Shown: positions 1 to 8,339, counted from the first letter of the stretch. The stretch: 55,223 bases of DNA from an uncultured Lachnospiraceae bacterium (GCA_902760755.1 CACWHK010000012.1:1-55223), one strand, 5' to 3'. Made by a program: numbers and translations. Notes: generated by a model not told the origin, from the sequence alone.

Positions 1-270
1 GGTCTTCACCGGAGACCAGCCCGGATTCCAGATCTCGCCCTCATCGTTGATGTAGAAGTAACGTCCTCCCACATCCACCGGAACGTTGTTGTAACGATAA
101 CGGGTAATACGACGCATACGTGCGTCCTTGTAGAAATGATAGCCGCCCGCTGTGTTGGAGATCAGCGAGAAGAAGCTCTCTGTTCCCAGATAGTTGATCC
201 ACGGATACGGAGTCTTCGGGGATGTGATGACATATTCCTTTGCTGCATCATCAAAGTAACCAAATTTCAT
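1..270 (-). CDS. Cellobiose phosphorylase (GH94), N-terminal part only
   Basis: The 90 visible residues begin [20 protein letters not shown] and continue through [28 protein letters not shown] and TRYRYNNVP, the typical N-terminus of GH94 cellobiose/cellodextrin phosphorylases, which split cellobiose with phosphate into glucose 1-phosphate and glucose in the cytoplasm. The gene is cut by the window edge; the family is about 800 residues, so the catalytic (alpha/alpha)6 barrel lies outside. The ATG at 270 follows a GA-rich ribosome site (AAGGGAAGG). A good minus-strand promoter lies at 345-373. The neighbouring aldose epimerase on the same strand fits sugar use. Exact substrate (cellobiose or a longer cellodextrin) is inferred from similarity of this short segment. 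Confidence 0.88.
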   Translation of the reverse strand, partial: MKFGYFDDAAKEYVITSPKTPYPWINYLGTESFFSLISNTAGGYHFYKDARMRRITRYRYNNVPVDVGGRYFYINDEGEIWNPGWSPVKT

Positions 271-344
271 TGAGTTGACCTTCCCTTCTTTAGTATTTTA
301 GGTCTTCCGCGGGGGATGTAAAAACCACCGCAGAGTTAATAACA

Positions 345-373
345 ATTATAAAGGATTCATGCTTAAAAAACAA
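345..373 (-). promoter_or_regulatory. Sigma-A type promoter for the GH94 gene
   Basis: On the minus strand, -35 TTGTTT (368-373), 17-bp spacer, perfect -10 TATAAT (345-350). It lies between the stop of the epimerase gene and the GH94 start, so the GH94 gene can be expressed separately. Confidence 0.6.
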
Positions 374-384
374 GAATTATTCCT

Positions 385-1401
385 TTACTTTCCCTGACGC
401 ACATAGATCCGCTCCACGACGGTCTTGGACTGGCCCGGAGCCAGCTCCAGATACCCGGATTCCTCTGCCGGGATCGGAAGGTTCGGAGCGTTGATGATCC
501 AGGTGCAGGGCTCCGGACAGAAGTAATCCTTCCGACCCCACTCGTTCCAGAGGATCCAGAACTTGAAATCATCGCTGATCTCATAGACGATCTCCACCTT
601 GGAGGTGAGATCCGTTACCACGGCACCCCGGAACTCCCGTCCGTCCAGATCACCGATGGCAGTGGTATAAACGTCGTTATCGATCACGTGCTTTACCGGA
701 ATCTGTGATCCCGTAAGATACTGACGGTCATGATTGCCGTGGGGCAGCATGTCCAGTGTGGGGCAGAAATCCTTGCCCAGCTCCCATTTCTCTCCGATGG
801 GAACGTAGAGACGGGAATCCATACCGTCGGAACCCTTGATGAAAGGATCCTGGATGGCGGTGTGGTTGCACATGCCGAAGGGCAGCTGACGGTCCTCGGA
901 GAGGTTCGTCATGGTGAACTCATAGCGAAGGCCTGCCTCATCCAGCGTAAATGTAAAGTCCGCGCGGAAGCTGACCGGGAAGGTTGTAAACATGGGATCC
1001 TTCTCGTCATAGGTGTAGCTGGTCTTTGCGATGGCTGCGGTGGCTGTGGTCTCTGCGGATACGATCTCATGCTCCCGAAGGTGCAGGAAGCCATGGATAT
1101 AATTTCCGTAATCCGGCTCATTGAGCGGGAACCGGTAGGTATAGTCACTGCACTTTAAGACACCGCCGGAGAGACGGTTCGGAAGATACAACGTGGGAAG
1201 ACCCCAGGTAACCCGGTCCGCCTCGATCTCCTCTATCGTACGGCTGTCATCATTTCGGAAGATATCCGCGCCGGTGGTCTCCTCCTGCATGCGGATCACA
1301 TTGCTTCCGAGGAAGGGTGCAACGGTGGCCGTATAGGTCCCGGCAGCCAGAGAGATGACATCCTTTCCTTTCCACTTTGTAACTTCAGCTTTTATGCTCA
1401 T
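385..1401 (-). CDS. Aldose 1-epimerase family protein
   Basis: A 338-residue protein of the galactose mutarotase fold (aldose 1-epimerase, PF01263), which interconverts alpha and beta anomers of sugars in the cytoplasm. Visible marks are the early LGSNVIRM strand, HGFLHLREHE (first active-site His region), the FGMCNHTAIQDPF segment with the second His, and a C-terminal WNEWGRKDYFCPEPCTW stretch resembling the family's C-terminal acidic region. The reading frame runs open upstream to 2490, but the ATG at 1401 has a strong AGGAGGG site eight bases before it and the conserved protein starts there. It is transcribed from one arm of a symmetric promoter at 1436-1465. A role in handling sugars released by the adjacent phosphorylase is inferred. 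Confidence 0.85.
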   Translation of the reverse strand: MSIKAEVTKWKGKDVISLAAGTYTATVAPFLGSNVIRMQEETTGADIFRNDDSRTIEEIEADRVTWGLPTLYLPNRLSGGVLKCSDYTYRFPLNEPDYGNYIHGFLHLREHEIVSAETTATAAIAKTSYTYDEKDPMFTTFPVSFRADFTFTLDEAGLRYEFTMTNLSEDRQLPFGMCNHTAIQDPFIKGSDGMDSRLYVPIGEKWELGKDFCPTLDMLPHGNHDRQYLTGSQIPVKHVIDNDVYTTAIGDLDGREFRGAVVTDLTSKVEIVYEISDDFKFWILWNEWGRKDYFCPEPCTWIINAPNLPIPAEESGYLELAPGQSKTVVERIYVRQGK

Positions 1402-1435
1402 AGAATAACCCTCCTTTGCATCAAAGGTACAGATT

Positions 1436-1465
1436 ATTGTATCATACTTAAGTCTGTGATACAAT
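1436..1465. promoter_or_regulatory. Perfectly symmetric bidirectional promoter
   Basis: The inverted repeat ATTGTATCA / TGATACAAT (1436-1444, 1457-1465, 12-bp centre) reads as -35 TTGTAT, 17 bp, -10 TACAAT on both strands. The plus copy (1437-1465) points to the membrane protein at 1543, the minus copy (1464-1436) to the epimerase at 1401. Start sites are not known; the symmetry is directly visible. Confidence 0.6.
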
Positions 1466-1542
1466 ACGCGAAGAGGAACTTCTGTCGCTTCGGGGTCTCT
1501 CCGGACCGACATTTTTGACGAGGAACGAATGGAGGATATACC

Positions 1543-2580
1543 ATGCAAATGTGGATGGTATGGATGATCTGGATCGTATTTATTCAGGTCATCTTCGGAC
1601 TGCTGGCGGACGCACTCTCGGAGTGCAAGGGCTACGCCAGGTCCTGGTTCTATATAGGACTGCTTCTGGGACCGGTTGCGATCCTGATCCTGCTTACCCG
1701 GCCGGATCCGGAAGGACAGGTGGAGTATATCGATGTCCGAAATCCGGTGGAGCAGGGCCCCATGCTGATGCGGGATCCAAGGACCGGAGCCATGATCCCT
1801 TCCATGGTCTCGAATTCGGACCGGAAGATCACCTATCGGAACGGCTATAAAAGAAATGTAACAAAGATCATGCAGATCGGAGCCGAGCTGGCCGGGATCG
1901 CCATCCTGCTCCGGATCCTTACCCTGATCCTCTCCATCTTCACCTCGGAGGTGGAAGGAGAAGCCATGCATCTTGTATTCAGCTTCTCGGCACTGATCAT
2001 CCTGTTCATCGCAGGCCTGAAATGCGTGGAAAGTAATAAGGCTCTGGCCCTTGGAATGATCCCCCTGCTGCTGGTTCTGGTCAGCCACATGATCGACCTC
2101 GGACATATGGCAGAACGGGGCGGAAAGTACACCGGCTTCAGCTACGCATGGGAATGCTACGGAGGCTACATCGTCACCGAAGGGCTCTGCCTTATCGCCT
2201 TCTTCATCATGCTCATGCAGTCCCAGAAAGCCCTGCCGAAGCAGGTACACCTCCGCGGGTACGTGATTCTCGGAGCCCTTTCCATCATCATGTGCGTCAT
2301 CCGCCTCATCCAGGGTGCGGACGAGATCAAAGAATATACGGAAATGCAGTACGCCCGTACCGGCCTTACCATCACCATCCAGATCGCAAGCACCCTGATC
2401 AGCTGCTGCTTCTTCCTTTCCTACTTCTGCTTCGCCCTCCGCGAAGGCATGGCCGAGCGGGAAGAAGAGAAAAACGAAGAAACTCCCCAACAGCCGACGG
2501 AGCCCACTCCGTCACCACAGGCTCCGGAAGTATCCCGGCCACATCAACCAACGAAATCAAATAATCCTTTTGACCAATAA
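1543..2580 (+). CDS. Multi-pass membrane protein of unknown function
   Basis: A 345-residue protein that I do not recognise. It starts with a hydrophobic segment (MQMWMVWMIWIVFIQVIFGL), then a second membrane span, a cytoplasmic or loop region of about 60 residues with DPRTGAMIP, and roughly five further spans between residues 105 and 300. The C-terminal 45 residues are hydrophilic and rich in Glu, Pro and Gln (an intrinsically disordered tail). ATG at 1543 has a GGAGG site seven bases upstream. The gene is divergent from the epimerase and followed by the exporter operon; no functional link is evident. The protein could be a sensor or an envelope accessory protein, but nothing in the sequence proves either. 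Confidence 0.7.
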   Translation: MQMWMVWMIWIVFIQVIFGLLADALSECKGYARSWFYIGLLLGPVAILILLTRPDPEGQVEYIDVRNPVEQGPMLMRDPRTGAMIPSMVSNSDRKITYRNGYKRNVTKIMQIGAELAGIAILLRILTLILSIFTSEVEGEAMHLVFSFSALIILFIAGLKCVESNKALALGMIPLLLVLVSHMIDLGHMAERGGKYTGFSYAWECYGGYIVTEGLCLIAFFIMLMQSQKALPKQVHLRGYVILGALSIIMCVIRLIQGADEIKEYTEMQYARTGLTITIQIASTLISCCFFLSYFCFALREGMAEREEEKNEETPQQPTEPTPSPQAPEVSRPHQPTKSNNPFDQ

Positions 2581-2600
2581 TATGACAAATGTCATATGAT
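2570..2600 (+). promoter_or_regulatory. Candidate promoter with palindrome in a 19-bp spacer
   Basis: -35 TTGACC (2570-2575), 19-bp spacer, -10 TATGAT (2595-2600). A perfect palindrome ATATGACA-AA-TGTCATAT (2580-2597) fills the spacer and overlaps the -10. MerR-family regulators act on dyads in 19-20 bp spacers, so this arrangement suggests, but does not prove, that type of control over the exporter operon at 2811. Confidence 0.45.
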
Positions 2601-2607
2601 TATTACT

Positions 2608-2651
2608 ACACCCGATGACATACCTCACTTACGTGACATGTCACCGGGTGT
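2608..2651 (+). promoter_or_regulatory. Leader stem-loop with repeated TGACAT motifs
   Basis: Arms ACACCCGATGACA (2608-2620) and TGTCACCGGGTGT (2639-2651) pair over 13 positions with one mismatch. The 3' side contains the 10-bp palindrome TGACATGTCA (2634-2643). There is no clean T-tract, so this is more likely a leader structure or operator than an efficient terminator. Confidence 0.45.
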
Positions 2652-2705
2652 TATATTATATCCAGAACGTCAATGACAGCTGCACGCGTGCCGGATGCGA
2701 ATGAG

Positions 2706-2751
2706 TTTCCTTCCGCGAAACCGGAGTGCGAACGGCTGTCGCGGAAGGGAA
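2706..2751 (+). other. Second leader hairpin before the exporter operon
   Basis: Arm TTCCTTCCGCGA (2707-2718) pairs with TCGCGGAAGGGAA (2739-2751), leaving one bulged G; the loop is about 20 nt. It sits 60 nt upstream of the ATPase start. Function unknown. Confidence 0.4.
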
Positions 2752-2810
2752 CTGCATGAGCGTCCAAACAGTGCAGCGTCACTTTGGTAGAAGAACGAAA
2801 GGAACGAATC

Positions 2811-3758
2811 ATGAGCGAGACAGTAGTAAAGGTTACGAATTTAGTAAAGAGGTACAAAGAGTTGATAGCTCTGGACAACTTCAGCCTGGAGATCGAAAAG
2901 GGCGAAGTCTTCGGTCTGCTGGGTCCGAATGGTTCGGGCAAGTCCACTACGATCAACTGCATCCTCTCCCTCCTGACCTACGACAAAGGCGAGGTCCGCA
3001 TCTTCGGTGAGAAGATGACCGCCAACCGCCGCGATCTGAAGCGACGTATCGGCCTGGTCAGTCAGAACGTGGCAGTCTTCGATGAACTGACCGTCTACGA
3101 GAACGTGGACCTCTTCTGCGGTCTCTACGTACAGGATAAGGAAGAGCGAAGAAAGCTGGTGGAAGAAGCCATCGCCTTCGTGGATATCGGCGACTTCCGG
3201 AAGTTCTATCCGAAGAAGCTGTCCGGCGGTCTGCTCCGGAGACTGAACATCGCCTGCGGCATCGCACATAAGCCCGAGCTCATCATTTTCGACGAACCCA
3301 CCGTAGCTGTGGATCCCCAGTCCCGAAACAAGATCCTGGAGGGCATCACCGAGCTGAACAGGCAGGGAGCCACCATCATTTACACCTCCCATTACATGGA
3401 AGAGGTTGAGCAGATCTGCTCCCGGATCCTCATCATGGATAAGGGTAAGGAAGTGGCTTCCGGCACCTCCGAAGAGCTGAAGAGGAAGATCAAGAACACC
3501 GAAAGCGTGATCGTGGACATTAAGAAGATCTCCCAGGAGGATATCGACGGCATCCGCGCCCTGAACCATGTATACGAAGTAACTTACGTGGATCAGCGCC
3601 TTACCATTAAATGCAGCGGAGGACGTCACAACATCTCCCATGTGGTTGAATATATGGCAGAGCACGAGCTTAGCTACGACCGGATCTTCTCCGAGATGCC
3701 GACCCTGAACGACGTCTTCCTGGAGATCACCGGTAAGGAACTGAGAGATAAGGACTGA
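2811..3758 (+). CDS. ABC transporter ATP-binding protein (ABC-2 exporter 1)
   Basis: A 315-residue cytoplasmic ATPase of the CcmA/DrrA type that powers an ABC-2 exporter. It shows Walker A GLLGPNGSGKST, Q-loop LVSQNVAVF, signature LSGGLLRRLNIA, Walker B LIIFDEPTVAVDP and switch His in YTSHYMEE. The last 80 residues are the usual C-terminal extension of drug/antibiotic exporter ATPases. The frame is open further upstream, but ATG 2811 has the site AAAGGAA and matches the family start. It heads an operon with two permease genes (3780 and 4969), which suggests a heterodimeric membrane part. Regulation may come from the palindromic promoter at 2570-2600 and leader hairpins. The exported substrate cannot be read from the sequence. 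Confidence 0.92.
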   Translation: MSETVVKVTNLVKRYKELIALDNFSLEIEKGEVFGLLGPNGSGKSTTINCILSLLTYDKGEVRIFGEKMTANRRDLKRRIGLVSQNVAVFDELTVYENVDLFCGLYVQDKEERRKLVEEAIAFVDIGDFRKFYPKKLSGGLLRRLNIACGIAHKPELIIFDEPTVAVDPQSRNKILEGITELNRQGATIIYTSHYMEEVEQICSRILIMDKGKEVASGTSEELKRKIKNTESVIVDIKKISQEDIDGIRALNHVYEVTYVDQRLTIKCSGGRHNISHVVEYMAEHELSYDRIFSEMPTLNDVFLEITGKELRDKD

Positions 3759-3779
3759 TCGGATTCAAGGAGAATAAAA

Positions 3780-4982
3780 ATGCTTAGAATCTACACCTAT
3801 TATTTGAAAAAGATCTTCCGGACGAAGACCGTGGTCTTCTGGGGGCTGGCATTTCCGCTGATCCTGGGAAGCCTCTTTTACTTCGCCTTCGGATCCATCT
3901 ACGGACAGCAGTCCTCCAAGGCCATGAAGATCGCCATTGTGGGAGAGGCTGCAGAGTCCCACCCCTTCGTAAAGGTTCTCGAAGAGCTTACTTACGAGAA
4001 CGGAAGCAAAATGATGGACATCACATTTGCAACGAAGGAAGAAGCCGATGTGATGCTGAAGAAGAGTGCAAATGACGATAAGCAGGCGAAGGCCATCCTG
4101 GGTCAGACGCCGGATAAGGACGGCGAAACGAAGAAGGTGATCGGGATCATTAAGCTCGAAGCTGACGGAAATGTAACCCTCACCATCGCCGAGAATGATA
4201 TGTATCAGAGTATCCTGGCGGGCATTGTCAGCTCCTACCGGGCAAAGGCAGACCTTCTGGCAGATAGCGCCAAAAGAGGAGAGGAAGCCTACGCAAAGGC
4301 AGCGGAGTCCGTTGCAAAGGATATGGAATATGTGGTAAGCCAGGGAGCCCAGGGGGAGAACAAGGACCCGTATGTTCCCTACTTCTACAACCTGATCGCC
4401 ATGATGTGCATGCTGGCCTCCACCACCGTGCTGGACGCGGTGGTCAGCCTGCAGCCCAACTGCTCAAGCACCGGACTCCGGGTGGGAGCCTCCGGCGTCA
4501 GCAAGCTGAAGTATGAAGTCGGTGTGATCCTGGCGGTACTTACCTTCCAGCTGATCTGCATGGCTACGGCCCTGATCTACCTGCTGGGAATCCTGAGGAT
4601 CAACTTCGGCGGAGAGATCCCCATGATCTGTCTTACCGCAGTGCTGGGCGTTCTGATGGGCTGCGGCCTGGGATATCTGGTATCTCATATCGGACGCTTC
4701 ACCTACGGCGTGAAGAATACGATCCTGACCCTGATCACCATGGGAGGCGGAGCCATCTCCGGTCTGTACGCCGTACAGCTGAAGGCAGTGGTGGAAGAAG
4801 CCGCGCCCATCGTAAACCGGATCAACCCCATGTCCGTCATTACGGATGCATTTTACTCACTGAATATGTTCGGCGTCGGAGAGAGATACTTCCGCGCCAT
4901 CATCACGATGCTGGCACTGACTGCAGGGCTGTTCCTGCTGGGAGCGGTCCTTTCAAGGAGGAATCAGTATGAGTCTTTATAA
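3780..4982 (+). CDS. ABC-2 type permease (exporter 1, subunit A)
   Basis: A 400-residue membrane subunit. One N-terminal span (about residues 18-38, within TVVFWGLAFPLILGSLFYFA) is followed by an extracytoplasmic domain of about 160 residues and then about five spans from residue 203 to the end, the topology of ABC-2 permeases with a large outer loop (YhgE/Pip or NatB-like). AAGGAG lies nine bases before the ATG. It follows the ATPase by 21 bp and overlaps the second permease by 14 bp, so the three are co-translated. It should form the channel with the 4969 product. Substrate unknown; a lipid, peptide or drug is equally possible. Confidence 0.85.
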   Translation: MLRIYTYYLKKIFRTKTVVFWGLAFPLILGSLFYFAFGSIYGQQSSKAMKIAIVGEAAESHPFVKVLEELTYENGSKMMDITFATKEEADVMLKKSANDDKQAKAILGQTPDKDGETKKVIGIIKLEADGNVTLTIAENDMYQSILAGIVSSYRAKADLLADSAKRGEEAYAKAAESVAKDMEYVVSQGAQGENKDPYVPYFYNLIAMMCMLASTTVLDAVVSLQPNCSSTGLRVGASGVSKLKYEVGVILAVLTFQLICMATALIYLLGILRINFGGEIPMICLTAVLGVLMGCGLGYLVSHIGRFTYGVKNTILTLITMGGGAISGLYAVQLKAVVEEAAPIVNRINPMSVITDAFYSLNMFGVGERYFRAIITMLALTAGLFLLGAVLSRRNQYESL

Positions 4983-6174
4983 GGCATTTTTCAAGATCAT
5001 AAAGAAAAACCTCTTCAGCGTCCTTCTCTACTTAGGAATCGCCGTCGGCGTGGTGATGCTCCTGAACGGGATCTATGCCGACAACGAAAGCAAGAAGGCA
5101 AAGCTGGATAAGTACAATATCTATGTGGAGAATCAGGATGATTCCGAATATGCCACCGCAGTGGCTGAATATCTGAAGAAGGCCCACAACGTTAAGGATA
5201 AGGAGCTGACGGAGGATCAGGTGAAGGACCTGCTTTACTACGAGCAGATCGTAGCCTATATCCGGATCCCTAAGGGCTTCGGCGAGACATTTGCGGCAAC
5301 CGGCGAGAATAAGATCGTGAACATGTATGACGATTCCATGCCGGTGGGAATCTATATCTCCCTGCAGCTGGATAACTATCTGAATGCGCTTCGGGGATAC
5401 GTGGAGCAGGGGCTCAGCGTATCGGAAGCCTCCGCGAAGACGGAAGAATCCCTGGATATCACAAAGTATGTATCCATAGAAGCAGAGGAAAAGCAGGCAA
5501 ACGGAACCCTGAAGGGCAACTTCAACTACCTGCCCTACGGAATCCTGACCGTCCTGATCATGGGCGTGTTCCCGGCGGTTGTGGCCTTCAACAAGGGTGA
5601 AAAGAAGAACCGCCTGCAGGTATCCTCCATGAGCTCCGGCAAGCGGAGCGGCTGGATCCTGGCGGCTGCAGCAACCTTCTCCCTGGTGGTCCTTGTGATC
5701 CTGGTTACGGTTGCAAGCGTCATGGGCGGCAGCGGTGGAAGCGTTCCCGGAAATGTGGACGGGGAAGTTACATCCACAGCAGCTAAGTCCATCCTCTTCA
5801 CGGAAACCTGGTGGCTGGCCGTTGCAAATGCAGCAGTCTTCACCCTGGTGGTAGCCATGATGATCTCCATGCTGGCAAATGTCCCCTTCTTTGCAAATGC
5901 ACCGGCAGCGGCATTTTCCAACATCATCGGCCTTGGCTTCTGCTTCCTGGGCGGAACCTTCGTCCCCTTAAGCATTCTCGGGGACGGTGTGAAGAAGGTG
6001 GGACAGTTCCTTCCGAACTACTGGTACTCCACGGCGGTAACCCGCATCTTTGACGGAGGAACCTTCGCGGACGTGTGGGACTGCTTCGCCATCCAGCTGG
6101 GATTCGGACTTGCGTGCCTCTTTATCGGACTTGCCGTGGCAAGAGTTACTGCAGACCAAAAGCAGCTGGCGTAA
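4969..6174 (+). CDS. ABC-2 type permease (exporter 1, subunit B)
   Basis: A 401-residue permease with the same plan as its upstream partner: an N-terminal span (LFSVLLYLGIAVGVVMLLNG), an outer domain to about residue 180, then about five spans, the last before the C-terminal VARVTADQKQLA. The start lies inside the 3' end of the previous gene, with AAGGAGG nine bases before it. The equal length and similar topology suggest that the two permeases arose by duplication and work as a heterodimer with the 2811 ATPase. A short inverted repeat (AACCGT/ACGGTT, 6174-6190) follows the stop but has no T-tract. Confidence 0.85.
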   Translation: MSLYKAFFKIIKKNLFSVLLYLGIAVGVVMLLNGIYADNESKKAKLDKYNIYVENQDDSEYATAVAEYLKKAHNVKDKELTEDQVKDLLYYEQIVAYIRIPKGFGETFAATGENKIVNMYDDSMPVGIYISLQLDNYLNALRGYVEQGLSVSEASAKTEESLDITKYVSIEAEEKQANGTLKGNFNYLPYGILTVLIMGVFPAVVAFNKGEKKNRLQVSSMSSGKRSGWILAAAATFSLVVLVILVTVASVMGGSGGSVPGNVDGEVTSTAAKSILFTETWWLAVANAAVFTLVVAMMISMLANVPFFANAPAAAFSNIIGLGFCFLGGTFVPLSILGDGVKKVGQFLPNYWYSTAVTRIFDGGTFADVWDCFAIQLGFGLACLFIGLAVARVTADQKQLA

Positions 6175-6224
6175 ACCGTTCATTGACGGTTTTCGACCGT
6201 TCGTGTCAAAACTATATACACGGG

Positions 6225-6283
6225 AACCTCCCTTTGGTAGACTCGCATCAACAAGTGAGTGAGTCACCGAAGGGAGGTTTTTT
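6225..6283 (+). terminator. Terminator-like hairpin holding the next gene's ribosome site
   Basis: Arms 6225-6244 and 6261-6279 form about 19 pairs (AACCTCCCTTTGGT / ACCGAAGGGAGGTT plus GACTC/GAGTC, one G-T wobble, one bulged A) followed by six T (6278-6283). The ATG of the next gene is at 6284, directly after the T-tract, and its ribosome site GGGAGG is inside the 3' arm. The hairpin may therefore both end transcription of exporter 1 and hide the start of exporter 2. Confidence 0.75.
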
Positions 6284-7018
6284 ATGAAGAATATCGCAGC
6301 GATCCGGGTTACGGATCTTACAAAAATGTACGGAGAAAAAACAGCCGTCGACCATCTGAATCTGGAAGTACGGGAAGGAGAAATGTTCTCTCTGCTGGGT
6401 GTGAACGGAGCCGGAAAGACCACCACCATTCGCATGCTTAGTTGTCTTTCCACACCCACCTCCGGAGTGGCCGAAATCTTCGGATACGACGTGGTAAAGG
6501 ATTCGGATGTCGTAAAGAACATGGTGGGAATCTCCACCCAGGATACGGCCGTGGCCGAGAAGCTGACCGTGGAAGAAAACCTTCGCTTCATGGCTGAGAT
6601 CTACGGAAAGAATAAAGACGATGCAGACCGGGTCATCACCACATTTGGCCTGGAAGAAGTAAGAAAGAAGAAAGCAAAGACCCTCTCCGGAGGGTGGAAG
6701 AGAAAACTCTCCATAGCCATGGCAGTGATCGGCAATCCGAAGGTCCTCTTCCTGGATGAGCCCACCCTGGGGCTGGACGTCCTGGCAAGAAGAGAACTCT
6801 GGAAGATCATCGAGAAACTGAAGGAACACACAACCATTATTCTAACGACCCATTACATGGAAGAAGCAGAGGCCCTGTCCGACCGCATCGGCATCATGAT
6901 CAGCGGTCGACTGGTCCATCTCGGAACCCTGGAAGAACTGGAAACCCTGACCGGCAAAAAAGGTTTGGAAGAAGTCTTCGTCCATGTGGCTGAAAAGGAA
7001 GGTGCATATCATGAATAA
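6284..7018 (+). CDS. ABC transporter ATP-binding protein (ABC-2 exporter 2)
   Basis: A 244-residue ATPase of the DrrA/NatA type, shorter than the exporter 1 ATPase. Walker A SLLGVNGAGKTTT, Q-loop GISTQDTAVAEKL, signature LSGGWKRKLSIA, Walker B VLFLDEPTLGLD and switch His TTHYMEEAEAL are complete. The start codon directly follows the T-tract of a strong hairpin (6225-6283) that also contains the ribosome site, so expression may be controlled at that structure. The 3' end overlaps the permease gene by 8 bp. With the 7011 product it makes a compact two-gene exporter separate from exporter 1. Substrate unknown. Confidence 0.92.
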   Translation: MKNIAAIRVTDLTKMYGEKTAVDHLNLEVREGEMFSLLGVNGAGKTTTIRMLSCLSTPTSGVAEIFGYDVVKDSDVVKNMVGISTQDTAVAEKLTVEENLRFMAEIYGKNKDDADRVITTFGLEEVRKKKAKTLSGGWKRKLSIAMAVIGNPKVLFLDEPTLGLDVLARRELWKIIEKLKEHTTIILTTHYMEEAEALSDRIGIMISGRLVHLGTLEELETLTGKKGLEEVFVHVAEKEGAYHE

Positions 7019-7778
7019 GACAATAACATTTGCAAAAAGAAACTTTCTGGAAATGAGCCGCGATCCCCTAAGCTACATCTTCTGTGTGGCATTTCCGCTG
7101 GTGATGCTGGTGATCATGACCCTGGTAAATGAAAGCGTACCAAAGGAAAGCGTGACCATCTTCCGGATCGACAACCTGGCAGGCGGCGTAGTGGTCTTCG
7201 GACAGACCTTTGTGATGCTGTTCACGGCCCTGAATGTAGCCACCGATCGCGGAGGCTCCTTCCTGACCCGCCTCTTCGCATCCCCGATGAAGAGCAGCAA
7301 CTTTACCAACGGCTATATCCTGCCCATGCTGCTGGTCGCAGAAGTACAGATCGTAAGCACCATGATCGCAGCCCTGGTGATCTCCATCATCGTAGGAAAC
7401 ACCCTAAGTGTACCCGGAATGCTGCTCATGATCGTAACCTGCCTTCCGTCAGCCGTGATGTTCACCGCCATCGGATTCATCTTCGGAACCCTGTTCAACG
7501 AGAAGTCCGCACCCGGCATCTGCTCCGTGATCATCTCCCTCGGCTCCTTCATCGGAGGCATCTGGTTCGACGCAGAACACGTCGGCGGCGCCCTCGGAAC
7601 CATCTGCAAATGCACCCCGTTCCTCTACTGCACCAAAGTAGCCCGCGCCACCCTGACCCTCGACTTCACCTGGGACGCGTTCTTCCTGCCCCTGATCATC
7701 GTTGTTCCCTCGGCAGCACTTATGATGATTTTAGCCGTAACCCTATTTAAAAGAAAAATGAAAGCCGATCTTTCATAA
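7011..7778 (+). CDS. ABC-2 type permease (exporter 2)
   Basis: A 255-residue permease of the ABC-2 family with about six spans and no large outer domain: FCVAFPLVMLVIMTLV, VVVFGQTFVMLFTAL, the pair around YILPMLLVAEVQIVST, a span after SVPGML, the family-typical segment near SAPGICSVIISLGSFIGGIW, and a C-terminal span. The frame is open upstream, but the ATG at 7011 has GGAAGG eight bases before it and overlaps the ATPase stop. It resembles DrrB/YadH-type drug or polymer export permeases. It is followed by a LytTR regulator gene, a context common for such exporters in Firmicutes. Confidence 0.88.
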   Translation: MNKTITFAKRNFLEMSRDPLSYIFCVAFPLVMLVIMTLVNESVPKESVTIFRIDNLAGGVVVFGQTFVMLFTALNVATDRGGSFLTRLFASPMKSSNFTNGYILPMLLVAEVQIVSTMIAALVISIIVGNTLSVPGMLLMIVTCLPSAVMFTAIGFIFGTLFNEKSAPGICSVIISLGSFIGGIWFDAEHVGGALGTICKCTPFLYCTKVARATLTLDFTWDAFFLPLIIVVPSAALMMILAVTLFKRKMKADLS

Positions 7779-7825
7779 ATTGTTGAAAACTGTATGTGAA
7801 ACTCCTATACTGTAGTGAGATATTG

Positions 7826-7860
7826 GATTCTTCAACCACTTCGTGGTTTCAGAATGACAT
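7826..7860 (-). repeat. Dispersed palindromic repeat (family 1), inverted copy
   Basis: GATTCTTC...TCAGAATGACA with an inner 6-bp stem AACCAC-TTC-GTGGTT. It belongs to the family at 21415, 25920, 30542, 42470, 43069, 44145 and 53422, and lies in the leader of the LytTR gene, 20 bp before its ATG. Confidence 0.7.
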
Positions 7861-7880
7861 GTGACAAGGGGTTTCACACT

Positions 7881-8339
7881 ATGCTGATCAAAACGAACAT
7901 TAACGAACGTTATACAGAAACGGAACTGCATGTTTGTAAGGACACTCTCGACGACGAGGTCCGCCGGATCGTAGGCGAGCTTCACGCCATGTACGACCCA
8001 TCCCTTGCAGGCACCGACGACCTCGGCAACCACTGCATGATCCAGCCCGCGGACATCATCACCTTCTACGCGGAAAACCAGAAAGTCTTCGCCAGGGACA
8101 CCGCGAAGACCTATACCATCCCCCGCACCCTGTCCGATCTGGAGAAAGACCTGGAAACCTACGGCTTTGTCCGCATCTCCAAATCCGAGATCGTAAACCT
8201 GCGGAAGATCAAAAGCCTGGACATGAGCTTCACCGGAACCATCCGCGTGATCATGAAAAACGGCTACGAAACCTATACATCCAGACGAAACGTAGCCAAG
8301 CTGAAAGAACTGCTGAGGAAAGGAGGAGAGAAGAAGTGA
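7881..8339 (+). CDS. LytTR-domain DNA-binding regulator
   Basis: A 152-residue protein whose C-terminal half (about residues 55-148) is a LytTR DNA-binding domain: DIITFYAENQKVFARDTAK, then FVRISKSEIVNLRKIKSL and NGYETYTSRRNVAKLKELL, the usual order of the beta-fold domain. The N-terminal part lacks a receiver domain, so it is the stand-alone type often paired with a DUF3021 membrane protein and proposed to control nearby transporters. ATG 7881 has AAGGGG nine bases upstream; the longer open frame includes repeat sequence and is not used. It overlaps the next gene by 4 bp. It probably controls the adjacent exporters and itself; the pairing is known, the targets here are inferred. Confidence 0.85.
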   Translation: MLIKTNINERYTETELHVCKDTLDDEVRRIVGELHAMYDPSLAGTDDLGNHCMIQPADIITFYAENQKVFARDTAKTYTIPRTLSDLEKDLETYGFVRISKSEIVNLRKIKSLDMSFTGTIRVIMKNGYETYTSRRNVAKLKELLRKGGEKK

